NCBI GenBank assembly: GCA_030832825.1
Contig: JAURIJ010000022.1
Location: 1 to 46,483, forward strand
Source of the DNA: Gammaproteobacteria bacterium
GTDB taxonomy: Bacteria > Pseudomonadota > Gammaproteobacteria > Pseudomonadales > Pseudohongiellaceae
Direction of reading: 5' to 3'
Length of the DNA stretch: 46,483 nucleotides
In this document: positions 20,674-29,901 of the stretch, piece after piece
Layout of the letters: each line of letters begins with the position of its first letter
Numbering within the stretch: position 1 is the first letter of the stretch
Notes under the pieces: generated by a model
Databases searched by the model: none
What the model was told of the DNA's origin: nothing
The model's input: only the letters and a program-made list of their open reading frames with translations
Translations under genes and position numbers: made by a program

Positions 20674-21246
20674 TTACTGACCGGCGTAAACGTCGACCTG
20701 GATAACCACGTCGTTCGGAATCGTCGATGTATTGGCCCAGTAGCCCTGACCCACGCCGAAGTCCAGTCGCTTGACGGTGACTTCGCTGGTCAGGTGCAGA
20801 CGCGGCTGACCGTCGTTCATCTCGATGTCGAGAGTGAACGGGAAGGCGATCGGGTGCGTCTGGTTGCGGATAGTCAGGCTGCCTTCAGCGGTGAAGCTGT
20901 TGACGGACTGCAGACTGCACTTGGTGGCCTGGAAGCTGGCAGTGGGGAACTGATCGACGTCGAACATCTCGATGTCCATCAAGTAATCCTTCACTTCAGC
21001 GCCATCCACCGCGATGTCCGCGATGGGGATGGTGACAGAGAAGTTGCAGGAGCCTGGATTCGCGATATCGATATCGAAGCTGGCCTGCACATTCTTGAAT
21101 TCGCCCTGGTACGGGGTGCCTTCATAGGAATACTTGAAGACGACGGTGGATTCCGCCGGGTCAAGCTCGAACACGGCAGCCTGAGCTGACATGGCACCGA
21201 TCAGGGCGAGCGGCACTACGGCCGCTCTGGCAAACAATTTACTCAT
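20674..21246 (-). CDS. YceI family periplasmic protein
   Basis: This is a 190-residue exported YceI-fold protein. The signal peptide ends near MSAQA-AVFELDP. The segments STVVFKYSYEGTPYQGEFKN, CNFSVTIPIADIAVD, LMDIEMFDVDQFPTASFQAT and GSLTIRNQTHPI follow the family pattern closely. The ATG at 21246 has AGGAG upstream. It starts 25 bp after the quinoprotein stop codon and ends 33 bp before the lipoprotein gene, so these three genes look like one transcript. A role in binding an isoprenoid or quinone is inferred from the family. Confidence 0.87.
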   Translation of the reverse strand: MSKLFARAAVVPLALIGAMSAQAAVFELDPAESTVVFKYSYEGTPYQGEFKNVQASFDIDIANPGSCNFSVTIPIADIAVDGAEVKDYLMDIEMFDVDQFPTASFQATKCSLQSVNSFTAEGSLTIRNQTHPIAFPFTLDIEMNDGQPRLHLTSEVTVKRLDFGVGQGYWANTSTIPNDVVIQVDVYAGQ

Positions 21247-21271
21247 GGTAGTGACTACTCCTGTTTTTGGA

Positions 21272-23203
21272 TTACGGCAGAGCATAGGCAAGCAATTCTG
21301 TCGGCTTGCCTGATCCGCTCACGAACATGGCCACATACTGCTTGCCGTTATGCTCGTAAGTGAAGGGCTGACCAGTCTGTGTGTTGGGCAGCTCGATTTT
21401 GACAATCAGATCGCCAGTGGTCTTGTCATGGACATACAAACCATTGCCACCACCGACACCCTCACCCACGAACAGCAGGGTCTTGGTGACAAGCACACCA
21501 GCACGGGTCGGCACACCGGTACGACCGAGGTCGATGCCCGCCAGCGCAGGATTGTTGGCAATGTTGGCAGGGGTATCGCCATTCGGAATCCACCACTTGT
21601 GGTCACCGGAATTCATGTCGATGGCGGTTACACGGCCGTAAGGCGGCTTGATGATCTCAAGACCACGGACGCGGGGAACTCGGACTCCGAAGGCCTGGCT
21701 GAAGGCCAGATCGGATTCCGGGTCCTTTTCCACGGACAGCACGGCCAGCGCGGTGCGCGAGGGCACGTAGAGCACGCCTGTCTCGGGGTCAAGCGCCGAT
21801 CCTTCCCAGTTTGCACCCCCGGTGGCGGAAGGCAGACTCAGAGTGCCGACGGTGCCGTCTGCCGCAGTGGACAGAGAGGGCGGTGCGTAGACGTTGTCGG
21901 ACATGCGGAAGCGCTTGGTGGCTTCGATCGCCTCGGCGCGCAGTTCCGGTGTCCAGTCGATCAGATCGTCTTCAGTCACCCCCTGACGGTCGAACGGAGC
22001 AGGACGTGTCGGCAAAGGTTGCGTCGGGGAGTACCACTCGCCCGGAACGTCGCCGATGGGCACTGGCTGCTCTTCGATAGGCCAGATCGGCTCGCCGGTT
22101 TCGCGATCATAGGTGTAGACCCAGGACTGCTTGGTCACCTGCATGACGACCTTGCGACCGTTCGGCAGATCGGCCAGAACCGGAGCGGAGGGGTTGTCCC
22201 AGTCCCAGATGTCGTGGTGAATCAGCTGGTGGTGCCACTGACGCTCACCGGTGGTGATGTCCAGCGCTACCAGAGCGTTGGCAAACAGGTTGTCGCCAGG
22301 ACGGTCGCCGCCGTAACGGTCACCAGTGGCGGACTCGACCGGCAGGTAGACCATGTTCAATTCAGGGTCACCGGACATCGGAGCCCAGACGCCGGCGTTG
22401 CCTGTGAAGTTCACGCCTTCATCCAGCCACGTCTCGAATCCGACTTCGCCGCGCTCGGGAATGGTCTTGAAGGTCCACAGCAGTTCGCCCGTTTTCACGT
22501 CATAACCGCGCACGTCGCCCTTCACGTTGATCTTGGAACGCGGACGCATGCCCACGCGGTGCGCCGGGCCGACCACCGCCACGCCGTTCATCACGAACGG
22601 AGGCATGGAGGAGCCGATGTCCACATCGTCATAGCCATCGGCGTAGGCGTTGCGCAGGCCGTCGAACAGGTCAATGATGCCGTTCTCGCCAAACTCGGGG
22701 TCAGGGATGCCAGTGGCGGCATCGAGGGAGACCAGATGGAAACCCGGGGTGATGGCCAGGATGCGAGCCTTGTCGCCATCACGCCAGAATGCCACGCCTC
22801 GGCCTGCACCCTTGCGCGGGGCGGTGTCGAAACGCTCACCTTCCTGGGGTCGCCACATCCACAGCAGCTGACCTGTAGCCGCGTCGATCGCGATCACGTT
22901 GCGGGTGTCACCGGCAGTCGCGTAAAGCACGCCGTCGACTTCGAGCGGGGTGGAAGTGTTGTTGAATTCTGCGGAGGTACCGAATTTCTCGGTGGCAAAG
23001 CGCCAGGCGATCTGCATGGAGCCGACGTTTTCGGCATTGATCTGATCGAGAGGGGAATAGCGCTGTGCTGCCATGTTGCCGTTGTAGTCAGGCCAGTCAC
23101 CGGCGTACACATCAGTGCCCGACTGGCTGAACGCTGCCGGAGCACACACCAGGATACCAACGCTCGCACACAGCGCAGGCACCAAGCCTTTTCTTCTTGT
23201 CAT
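21272..23203 (-). CDS. PQQ-dependent dehydrogenase (third paralogue)
   Basis: This is a 643-residue exported quinoprotein dehydrogenase. The signal peptide ends near AAFSQ; the mature start is GDWPDYNGNMAAQRYSPLDQ, the standard opening of the propeller. Blade motifs include DAATGQLLWMW, DVKTGELLWTF, DITTGERQWHH, DRETGEPIWPI and DMNSGDHKWWI. HHDIWDWDNP matches the conserved active-site area. It is clearly more distant from the two genes at 1-3008 than those are from each other. GGGAG lies 8 bases before ATG 23203. Downstream YceI genes at short spacing suggest a shared function. No membrane anchor or cytochrome domain is present. Confidence 0.9.
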   Translation of the reverse strand: MTRRKGLVPALCASVGILVCAPAAFSQSGTDVYAGDWPDYNGNMAAQRYSPLDQINAENVGSMQIAWRFATEKFGTSAEFNNTSTPLEVDGVLYATAGDTRNVIAIDAATGQLLWMWRPQEGERFDTAPRKGAGRGVAFWRDGDKARILAITPGFHLVSLDAATGIPDPEFGENGIIDLFDGLRNAYADGYDDVDIGSSMPPFVMNGVAVVGPAHRVGMRPRSKINVKGDVRGYDVKTGELLWTFKTIPERGEVGFETWLDEGVNFTGNAGVWAPMSGDPELNMVYLPVESATGDRYGGDRPGDNLFANALVALDITTGERQWHHQLIHHDIWDWDNPSAPVLADLPNGRKVVMQVTKQSWVYTYDRETGEPIWPIEEQPVPIGDVPGEWYSPTQPLPTRPAPFDRQGVTEDDLIDWTPELRAEAIEATKRFRMSDNVYAPPSLSTAADGTVGTLSLPSATGGANWEGSALDPETGVLYVPSRTALAVLSVEKDPESDLAFSQAFGVRVPRVRGLEIIKPPYGRVTAIDMNSGDHKWWIPNGDTPANIANNPALAGIDLGRTGVPTRAGVLVTKTLLFVGEGVGGGNGLYVHDKTTGDLIVKIELPNTQTGQPFTYEHNGKQYVAMFVSGSGKPTELLAYALP

Positions 23204-23349
23204 CTTGAACTCTCCCAAAGGTTACTGCTTGAAATCGTGGGCACTCTACGATCGAGTAGACCGCGCTGACCGGCCACGGATTTCGCACCGCAAGCCGCGC
23301 AGGAGGCGCAAGAAAAGGTGCAGAGGTGGCCCGGATTTAGGCAGCCGGA

Positions 23350-23378
23350 AGAATAAGCAATTAGCCCTTCACAAGCAA
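23350..23378 (-). promoter_or_regulatory. Candidate promoter of the quinoprotein-YceI transcript
   Basis: On the minus strand TTGCTT (23378-23373) and TATTCT (23355-23350) are 17 bp apart. The predicted leader is about 140 bases. The hexamers are imperfect, so the call is tentative. The rest of the 23204-23426 spacer shows no gene. Confidence 0.35.
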
Positions 23379-23426
23379 GCTGGAAGCCCCCCCAAGCCCG
23401 GTAAATTTGCCATTTTGTGTAACGTT

Positions 23427-25223
23427 TCATGCCCCCGCGGGCAGGCCTGCATAGCCCTCTTCCACCCTGCTGCGCTGCCGCTGCAACTCATGCATGTGGC
23501 GGTACAGACCATCCTGGGACATGAGTGCGTGGTGACTGCCCTGCTGCATGATCCGCCCCTGATGCAGCACGAGAATGGTATCCGCGGCCATGACGGTGCT
23601 GAGCCGGTGCGCGACACAGATGAGCGTGGTGCTGCCGCGCAGGGTCTGCAGCGCCTGCTGGATCAGCGCCTCGGTATGGCTGTCGATGTTGGCAGTGGCT
23701 TCATCGAGGATGAGAATCCGGGGACGGCGCGCCAGCGTGCGGGCCAGGGACAGCAACTGGCGCTGCCCCGTCGAAAGCCGGCTGCCACGCTCTCCCAGCA
23801 CGGTGTCGTAACCCTGCGGCAACGTCATGACGTGGTCGTGCAGTCGCGCCTGACGCGCAGCGGTCTCGACTTCGGCGTCCGTCATCGGCAGACCGAGGGT
23901 GATGTTGTCCCGCACACTGCCTGCACTGATGAACGGGTCCTGCATCACCACTCCGATGCCGCTGCGCAGGGATTCCTGTTCGAGCCCGGCAAGATCCAGT
24001 CCGTCCAGCAGGATGCGCCCCGCATCCGGCGCGTAGAAACGCAGCAGCAGGCTGATGAGCGTGCTCTTGCCGCTGCCGGTATGCCCGACGATGGCGAGGA
24101 AGCCGCCGGGTGGCACGCTGAAGTCGATGTTCTCCAGCACGCGGTGCGAGCCGTCGTAGCTGAAGCTGACGCGCTCGAAGCGCACGGCCCCCTGCATAGC
24201 GCGCGGCTGCGCGTTCACTGGCGCTTCTCCCGGATCATCCAGGATCTCGAACACACGCTCCCCCGCCACCACCGCCTGCTGCAGCAGGCTCAGGCGCTGG
24301 GTCATCTCGACGATGGGCTGGGTGATCCGCGACAGGTAGTTCACGAAGGCGTAGATCACACCCACCTCGACAGCACCGTTGAAGGACTGCGTGCCGAAGT
24401 AGAGCAACAGGGCGGCAAGCGTGAGCGTGCGCAGCAGATCCGGCAGAGGGCGCAGCATCAAGGCATCCAGACGCAGATTGCGCATGCGCGCCCGGAACAA
24501 CTCCTGGCTCAGGGCGCGGAAGCTTCCGTTGTAACGCTCCTGCTGATTGAACACCTGGATAAGACGCATGCCCTGGATGGACTCGTTGAGCGTGGCATTG
24601 ATGCGACTGAGCACACTGCGTGCATGGTGGTAGCGCGGCGCACTCAGGCGCTGGTAGTGGTACATGACCACCACCATCGTCGGCAGGATCAGACCGCACA
24701 GCAGCATCAGGCGCAGATCGAGCCAGGCCATCACGGCAAAGATGGCAATGATCAGCGTCAGGTTCTGCACAAAGGACGACATGACCTGGACGAACAGTTC
24801 CTTGATCGCTTCCGTGTCATTGGTGATGCGCGACACGAGACTGCCGACGGGTCGGTGATCGAAGTAGCTCAGCGGCTTGCGCATCACGGCGCCGAACACT
24901 TGTGCCCGGATAGTGCGGATGACCGAAAAGGCTATCTGATTGAATCGCATGGCATTTTGATAGCCAGCCCAGGCAGAGAGCGCATACAGCGCAGCATAGG
25001 CGACGCCAAGCAGCATGAGGTCGCGGGACGGGTACTGCCCGATGGCGATATAGTCGTCGATGAAGACCTTCACCAGCACCGGGCCGAGCACCTGCCCGAG
25101 CGTGGCCAACAGCAGCAGGCCTGCCCCCTGCCACAACAGGCGAGGCCAGGCCAGGCTGTAGCGCAGGAGCCGCCGCAGCGTGGCGCCATTGATCCCTCTG
25201 GGAAGTTCAGTGTCCAGCTTCAA
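23427..25223 (-). CDS. mdlB: ABC exporter half-transporter, MdlB type
   Basis: This is a 598-residue fused permease-ATPase. The N-terminal membrane domain has six hydrophobic segments. The ATPase has GHTGSGKSTLI (Walker A), LSTGQRQLLSLART (signature, with T replacing the second G), LILDEATANID (Walker B) and the H-loop in VAHRLST. No ATG fits: the first in-frame ATG lies deep inside the partner gene. I choose TTG at 25223, which has GGAG 7 bases upstream and leaves a 17-bp overlap with the partner. Together with the next gene it should form a heterodimeric exporter of the multidrug/lipid group; the substrate is unknown. Confidence 0.85.
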   Translation of the reverse strand: MKLDTELPRGINGATLRRLLRYSLAWPRLLWQGAGLLLLATLGQVLGPVLVKVFIDDYIAIGQYPSRDLMLLGVAYAALYALSAWAGYQNAMRFNQIAFSVIRTIRAQVFGAVMRKPLSYFDHRPVGSLVSRITNDTEAIKELFVQVMSSFVQNLTLIIAIFAVMAWLDLRLMLLCGLILPTMVVVMYHYQRLSAPRYHHARSVLSRINATLNESIQGMRLIQVFNQQERYNGSFRALSQELFRARMRNLRLDALMLRPLPDLLRTLTLAALLLYFGTQSFNGAVEVGVIYAFVNYLSRITQPIVEMTQRLSLLQQAVVAGERVFEILDDPGEAPVNAQPRAMQGAVRFERVSFSYDGSHRVLENIDFSVPPGGFLAIVGHTGSGKSTLISLLLRFYAPDAGRILLDGLDLAGLEQESLRSGIGVVMQDPFISAGSVRDNITLGLPMTDAEVETAARQARLHDHVMTLPQGYDTVLGERGSRLSTGQRQLLSLARTLARRPRILILDEATANIDSHTEALIQQALQTLRGSTTLICVAHRLSTVMAADTILVLHQGRIMQQGSHHALMSQDGLYRHMHELQRQRSRVEEGYAGLPAGA

Positions 25224-26952
25224 CGACGCGCTCCAGTTGCTGATACTCGAACATGCGAGCGTACCAACCGCCAAGGGCCAGCAGAACGGCATGCGTGCCA
25301 CGCTCCGTCACTGTGCCGTGAGAAAGCACAACGATCTTGTCCGCTTCCTCGACGGCGGAGAGCCGGTGACACAGGACCAGCGTCGTGCGCCCGGCCCGCG
25401 CAGACTGCAAATGCCCCAGGATGCTGCGCTCCGTGGCCACATCCACGGCCGACAAGGCATCGTCCAGGATGAGTATCGGGGCATCCAGCAGCAGCGCCCG
25501 CGCAATGGCGATGCGCTGTTTCTGGCCGCCCGAGAGCGTGATGCCACGCTCGCCCACCAACGTGTCATAACCCTGGGGGAACCGCAGGATGTCCTGGTCG
25601 ATGGCCGCCAGCGCGGCGACGGCGCGGATCTCTTCAAGGCTGGCTCCGGGACGCCCCAGCGCGATGTTCTCGGCAATCGTGGCGGTGAACAGGAACGGAT
25701 CCTGGGGCACCAAGGCAATGCCGGCATGCAGCGCGGCAAGCGTGTACTGTTGCACGGGATAGCCGCCGACGCAGATGTGGCTTTGCGCCCCCTCTTCATG
25801 ACGCAACAGAAGAGAGATCAACGTGGACTTGCCGGCGCCCGTGGCTCCGACGACGCCGAGCAGGCTTCCTGCCGGAATCTGCAGATGCACGTCATGCAGC
25901 ACCGGAGTGTCGGTGCCGGAATACTGGAACGAATCGACATCGATCTGGATACTGCTGTTCGCGATGCCATGCAGCACTCCCTGATCCGCGACGGGCGACG
26001 GCGTGCGCAACAGGGCATCGATGCGCTCCCAGGCGGCGGACCCACGCTCCAGGATATTGAGCAGCCAGCCATAGGCGAACATCGGCCAGATCAGAAAGCC
26101 CAGATACATGGTGAAACTGGTCAGCTGCCCCAGGGTCAACTGATCGCGTTCGATGAGGAAGGCGCCGGCACCAATGCACAGCAGGAACGAGGAGCCCACC
26201 GTGATGAAGATCGCGGGATCATAGAGAGAATCCGTGGCTGCCACACGCATGTTGGCCTCGGCAGCACGATCGGCAACCTGCAGAAAATCACGGTCTTCCT
26301 TCTGCTCCAGGCCGAAGGCGCGCACCATGCGAATCCCGGACACGCTCTCCTGCACGCGATCATTCAGGTCGGAGAAGCGCTCCTGTGCATCGCGGAACCC
26401 GACATGCAAGCGCTCGCCTATGCGCATGAAATACCAGGCCATGAATGGAAAGGGCAGCAGCGCCAGCAGCGTGAGTTCCCAGCTGATCATGCTGGCCATG
26501 ATGGCGACCACGAGCAGGCCCGTTAAAAGACCATCTATTCCAGATAGAACACCTTCACCCGCCGTCATCTCCAGCGCGGAAATGTCATTGGTGGCACGCG
26601 CCATGAGATCGCCGGTGCGATGCTCTCGGTAGAAGCTCGGCGACATCCGCGTGAAGTGATCGTACAAGCGCCGCCGCATGATCTCGGCAAGATGAAACGA
26701 TGAGTAGAAAAGCAGGACGCGCCACAGGTAACGCATGACATAGACCGCGACGCCGATGCCACAGAGTGCAAGCACGTAACGCCACAGCAGCTCGGGACTC
26801 AGCGTGTCATCCACGACATGGTCGATGATGCGCCCCGTGATCCATGGAATGCTCATCTCCAGCAGATCCACGCCGATCAGCATCGTCACGGCAGCGGCAT
26901 AGCGCCGCCACTGTGACTTGAAGTACCACCCCAGCTTGAAGAACAGATCCAT
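25207..26952 (-). CDS. mdlA: ABC exporter half-transporter, MdlA type
   Basis: This is a 581-residue permease-ATPase and probable partner of the following gene. The opening LGWYFKSQWRRYAAAV is typical for MdlA. The ATPase has GATGAGKSTLI, LSGGQKQRIAIARAL and LILDDALSAVD, where aspartate replaces the catalytic glutamate after Walker B, a feature of the degenerate half of heterodimeric exporters. The switch histidine is in LCHRLSA. It starts at ATG 26952 and diverges from the decarboxylase gene. The stop lies inside the start region of the partner gene. Confidence 0.87.
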   Translation of the reverse strand: MDLFFKLGWYFKSQWRRYAAAVTMLIGVDLLEMSIPWITGRIIDHVVDDTLSPELLWRYVLALCGIGVAVYVMRYLWRVLLFYSSFHLAEIMRRRLYDHFTRMSPSFYREHRTGDLMARATNDISALEMTAGEGVLSGIDGLLTGLLVVAIMASMISWELTLLALLPFPFMAWYFMRIGERLHVGFRDAQERFSDLNDRVQESVSGIRMVRAFGLEQKEDRDFLQVADRAAEANMRVAATDSLYDPAIFITVGSSFLLCIGAGAFLIERDQLTLGQLTSFTMYLGFLIWPMFAYGWLLNILERGSAAWERIDALLRTPSPVADQGVLHGIANSSIQIDVDSFQYSGTDTPVLHDVHLQIPAGSLLGVVGATGAGKSTLISLLLRHEEGAQSHICVGGYPVQQYTLAALHAGIALVPQDPFLFTATIAENIALGRPGASLEEIRAVAALAAIDQDILRFPQGYDTLVGERGITLSGGQKQRIAIARALLLDAPILILDDALSAVDVATERSILGHLQSARAGRTTLVLCHRLSAVEEADKIVVLSHGTVTERGTHAVLLALGGWYARMFEYQQLERVVEAGH

Positions 26953-27155
26953 GCAGCAGCCTGCGCCGTGATGCCGATGGCGCGCAGTCTAGCAGGCTTT
27001 TCCGGGCCTGTGCGGCTCGCGGAAAATCCAGCACTTTCTTTTGGCAATCAACCGCTTGAGTCTCAATGTGAGATTCGGCACCTGCGCACCCAAGAAGCCC
27101 TGCAGAACTAATTCCGGGCAATCTGAAATTGCGCATTTACCTGTGGGGTGTCTTT

Positions 27156-27163
27156 GCTACAAT
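27156..27163 (+). promoter_or_regulatory. Extended -10 promoter before the decarboxylase gene
   Basis: GCTACAAT at 27156-27163, preceded by T at 27155, gives TGCTACAAT, a TACAAT -10 hexamer with the TGn extension, 62 bp before the ATG at 27226. The -35 position is poor, which is common for extended -10 promoters. The rest of the 273-bp divergent spacer shows no gene. Confidence 0.45.
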
Positions 27164-27225
27164 AGCGCACCGTTCAAACCCCCCACCCACTTCAATGCAT
27201 CACCCTGGAGGTTGGCAAACCGTCA

Positions 27226-28398
27226 ATGAACACAGAATACACTCGTGTGGAAGACTTCTACGAACCTGAAACATTCAGTCGAATCAAAGCGTTGGCAGAT
27301 ACTAAAGAAACCCCCTTCGTCGTGATCGATCTTGCGACCATCGCAAAAGCCTACGATACGCTGAAAGAACTCTTCCCCTACGCGAGTGTGTACTACGCGG
27401 TGAAGGCCAACCCAGCCCCGGAAATCATCGGCCTGTTGCGTGACAAAGGCTCCAATTTTGACGTGGCGTCCGTTTACGAGCTGGACAAGCTGCTGTCACT
27501 GAACGTGGCGCCCGAGCGCTGCAGCTACGGCAACACCATCAAGAAAAGCAAGGACATACGCTACTTTTACGAGAAGGGCGTGCGCATGTACGCCACGGAC
27601 TCCGAGGCTGACGTGCGCAATATCGCCAAGGCAGCTCCCGGCTCACGCGTCTACGTCCGCATCCTGACCGAAGGCAGTGGCACAGCCGACTGGCCGCTGT
27701 CACGCAAGTTCGGCTGTCAGAGCGACATGGCCATGGACCTGCTGGTGCTGGCGCGCGATCTCGGTCTGGTGCCCTACGGCGTCTCCTTCCATGTGGGTTC
27801 GCAGCAGCGCGACATCGGCGCGTGGGATGCCGCGATCGGCAAGGTGAAGGTGATCTTCGAGCGCCTTCAGGAAGAGGACAACATCACCCTGAAGATGGTG
27901 AACCTGGGGGGCGGCTTCCCCGCCAACTACATCACCCGTGCGAACACGCTCGACACCTACGCGGAAGAGATCACCCGCTTCATCGAGGAAGACTTCGGCG
28001 ATGACTTCCCCGAGATCATTCTCGAGCCGGGCCGCTCCCTCATTTCCAACGCCGGGGTGCTGGTGTCCGAGGTGGTGCTGATCTCGCGCAAGTCGCACAC
28101 GGCGCTGCAACGCTGGGTATTCACCGATGTGGGCAAGTTCTCCGGCCTGATCGAAACCATGGACGAGTGCATCAAGTACCCGATCTACACGGAAAAGCAC
28201 GGCGAACTGGAAGAAGTGGTGATTGCAGGCCCAACCTGCGACAGCGCCGACATCATGTACGAGCACTACAAGTACGGATTGCCGCTGAATCTGGCCATCG
28301 GTGATCGCATGTACTGGCTCTCCACCGGCGCCTACACCACCAGTTACAGCGCCATTGAGTTCAACGGCTTCCCGCCGCTGCGTTCCTACTTCGTGTAA
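27226..28398 (+). CDS. speC: Fold-III ornithine/lysine decarboxylase
   Basis: This PLP enzyme decarboxylates ornithine (or lysine) to the diamine, feeding polyamine synthesis. The 390-residue length is that of the alanine-racemase-fold class and not of the large fold-I enzymes. Landmarks are VYYAVKANP, with Lys60 as the PLP lysine, FHVGSQQ, NLGGGFP, EPGRSLISNAG for phosphate binding, and GPTCDSADIMYE with the active-site cysteine. Ornithine versus lysine preference cannot be settled from sequence, so the symbol is tentative. GGAGG precedes the ATG. Confidence 0.9.
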   Translation: MNTEYTRVEDFYEPETFSRIKALADTKETPFVVIDLATIAKAYDTLKELFPYASVYYAVKANPAPEIIGLLRDKGSNFDVASVYELDKLLSLNVAPERCSYGNTIKKSKDIRYFYEKGVRMYATDSEADVRNIAKAAPGSRVYVRILTEGSGTADWPLSRKFGCQSDMAMDLLVLARDLGLVPYGVSFHVGSQQRDIGAWDAAIGKVKVIFERLQEEDNITLKMVNLGGGFPANYITRANTLDTYAEEITRFIEEDFGDDFPEIILEPGRSLISNAGVLVSEVVLISRKSHTALQRWVFTDVGKFSGLIETMDECIKYPIYTEKHGELEEVVIAGPTCDSADIMYEHYKYGLPLNLAIGDRMYWLSTGAYTTSYSAIEFNGFPPLRSYFV

Positions 28399-28444
28399 TG
28401 ACAGGGGAACCCTCAGAGCTCCCCCCGCTCATCCCTTCCCGACT

Positions 28445-29821
28445 TCAGCTTGATGCTTCCTGAGTTGCGCCGGCCTCCTGCGGGAGGCCCAGCAAGCGCT
28501 GGCTCACCACCCCACTCGTGATCGCGCCGCTGACATTCAGCGCTGTGCGCCCCATGTCGATCAGCGGCTCGATGGAAATCAGCAGCGCCACAATGGTGAT
28601 CGGCAAGCCCATGGCTGGCAGCACCACCAGTGCCGCGAAGGTGGCACCGCCACCCACACCCGCGATACCGAAGGAGCTGATGGCGATGATGGCGATCAAG
28701 CTGAGAATGAAACCTGGCGCCAGCGGGTCGACACCCACCGTCGGTGCCACCATCACGGCCAGCATGGCCGGGTAGATGCCGGCACAGCCATTCTGCCCGA
28801 TCGTCGCCCCGAAGCTCGCCGCCATGTTGGCGATGGGCGAAGGCACCTTCAATTCCTCAATCTGGGTCTTCACCGTCAGGGGAATGGTGGCGGCGGAACT
28901 GCGAGTGGCAAACGCGAAGCTGAGCACGGGCCAGATCTTCTGGAAGTGCGCACGCGGGTTGCAGCCAGCCGACATGACGAACAGCGCATGCACGCCGAAC
29001 ATGAGCGCGATGGCCACATAGGACGCCAGCACGAAGCTGATGAGATTCAGGATGTCCTGCGCATTCGAGCTGGCCACCACGTAGGTCATCAGGGCCAGGA
29101 TGCCGTAGGGCGTCAGCGACATAACGATGCGCACCAGTTGCATCACCACGGCCTGGGCGGCGTCGACAGCATTGCGGATGGTGTCACGGTATTCCGGCTT
29201 GTCGCGGCAGACGAGCAGTGCCGCGATGCCGACCAGGATGCCGAAGATCACGACCGAGATGATGGAATTGTCCCGCGCCTCGGTGAGGTCGGCGAAGATG
29301 TTGGTGGGGATGAAGCCGGCGATGGTATCCGGCAGGCTCATGCGGCTGACGACCGTATCGAGCCGGCCTTCAAGCACTTCCTCGCGCGCGAGTTCGCGCG
29401 CCCCGCCCACCATGCCTTCAGCACTGAGTCCTGCCACAGCCGTCACCGCGATGCCGATGAACGCTGCGATGGCCGTGGTCAGCACCAGCATGCCGATGAC
29501 GGAGGCACCGATCCGCCCCAGCGAGGCCACGGCATCCATCTTCAGCACGGCGCCAATCATGGTCACCAGAATGAGCGGCATGATGATCATGCGCAGCAGG
29601 CGCACATAACTGTCACCGACAAGATTGGTCCAGTTCAGCGTTTCCGTCATCACCGGTGTGCCACTGCCATAGAGCAATTGCAGGACAAAGCCGAACGCCA
29701 GCCCGAGCAGAAGACCGGTGAACACACGCCGCGAAAGGGAGGTCTGAGTGCGGCCGACGTGGAATACGAAGAAGAGCAGGCCGGCGAAGGCCAGGAGATT
29801 GAGGATGCTGTAGACGCTCAT
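28445..29821 (-). CDS. tcyP: Dicarboxylate/amino acid:cation symporter, TcyP-like
   Basis: This is a 458-residue inner-membrane symporter of the DAACS family. The N-terminal region (LLFFVFHVGRTQTSLSRRV) matches the L-cystine carrier subgroup TcyP/YdjN. FATRSSAATIPLTVKTQI is the serine-rich re-entrant loop, and FGATIGQNGCAGIYPAM is the substrate and sodium site region. Cystine uptake is the likely role but other amino acids are possible. It is convergent with the decarboxylase gene, 46 bp away, with only a weak hairpin between them. Confidence 0.85.
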   Translation of the reverse strand: MSVYSILNLLAFAGLLFFVFHVGRTQTSLSRRVFTGLLLGLAFGFVLQLLYGSGTPVMTETLNWTNLVGDSYVRLLRMIIMPLILVTMIGAVLKMDAVASLGRIGASVIGMLVLTTAIAAFIGIAVTAVAGLSAEGMVGGARELAREEVLEGRLDTVVSRMSLPDTIAGFIPTNIFADLTEARDNSIISVVIFGILVGIAALLVCRDKPEYRDTIRNAVDAAQAVVMQLVRIVMSLTPYGILALMTYVVASSNAQDILNLISFVLASYVAIALMFGVHALFVMSAGCNPRAHFQKIWPVLSFAFATRSSAATIPLTVKTQIEELKVPSPIANMAASFGATIGQNGCAGIYPAMLAVMVAPTVGVDPLAPGFILSLIAIIAISSFGIAGVGGGATFAALVVLPAMGLPITIVALLISIEPLIDMGRTALNVSGAITSGVVSQRLLGLPQEAGATQEASS

Positions 29822-29901
29822 CGGCAGGGACTCTTTGTTATTGTCGGGAGGCCAAAGTAAACCAGTCGACCACCCGACTCAAGCACCGGCTCGACAGGCG
29901 C

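Noticed and set aside
23115-25472. 785-codon open frame on the plus strand opposite the ABC exporter and quinoprotein start
   Set aside because: It crosses two genes and an intergenic region on the other strand and its composition is antisense-like. No ribosome site or motif supports it.
26996-27030. TTTTCCG/CGGAAAA inverted repeat in the mdlA-decarboxylase spacer as a terminator
   Set aside because: The genes diverge here, so no terminator is expected; the 7-bp arms with a long loop are weak and may be chance.
28399-28444. GGGGA/TCCCC hairpin between decarboxylase and symporter genes
   Set aside because: Only five base pairs and no T run; too weak to call as a terminator.
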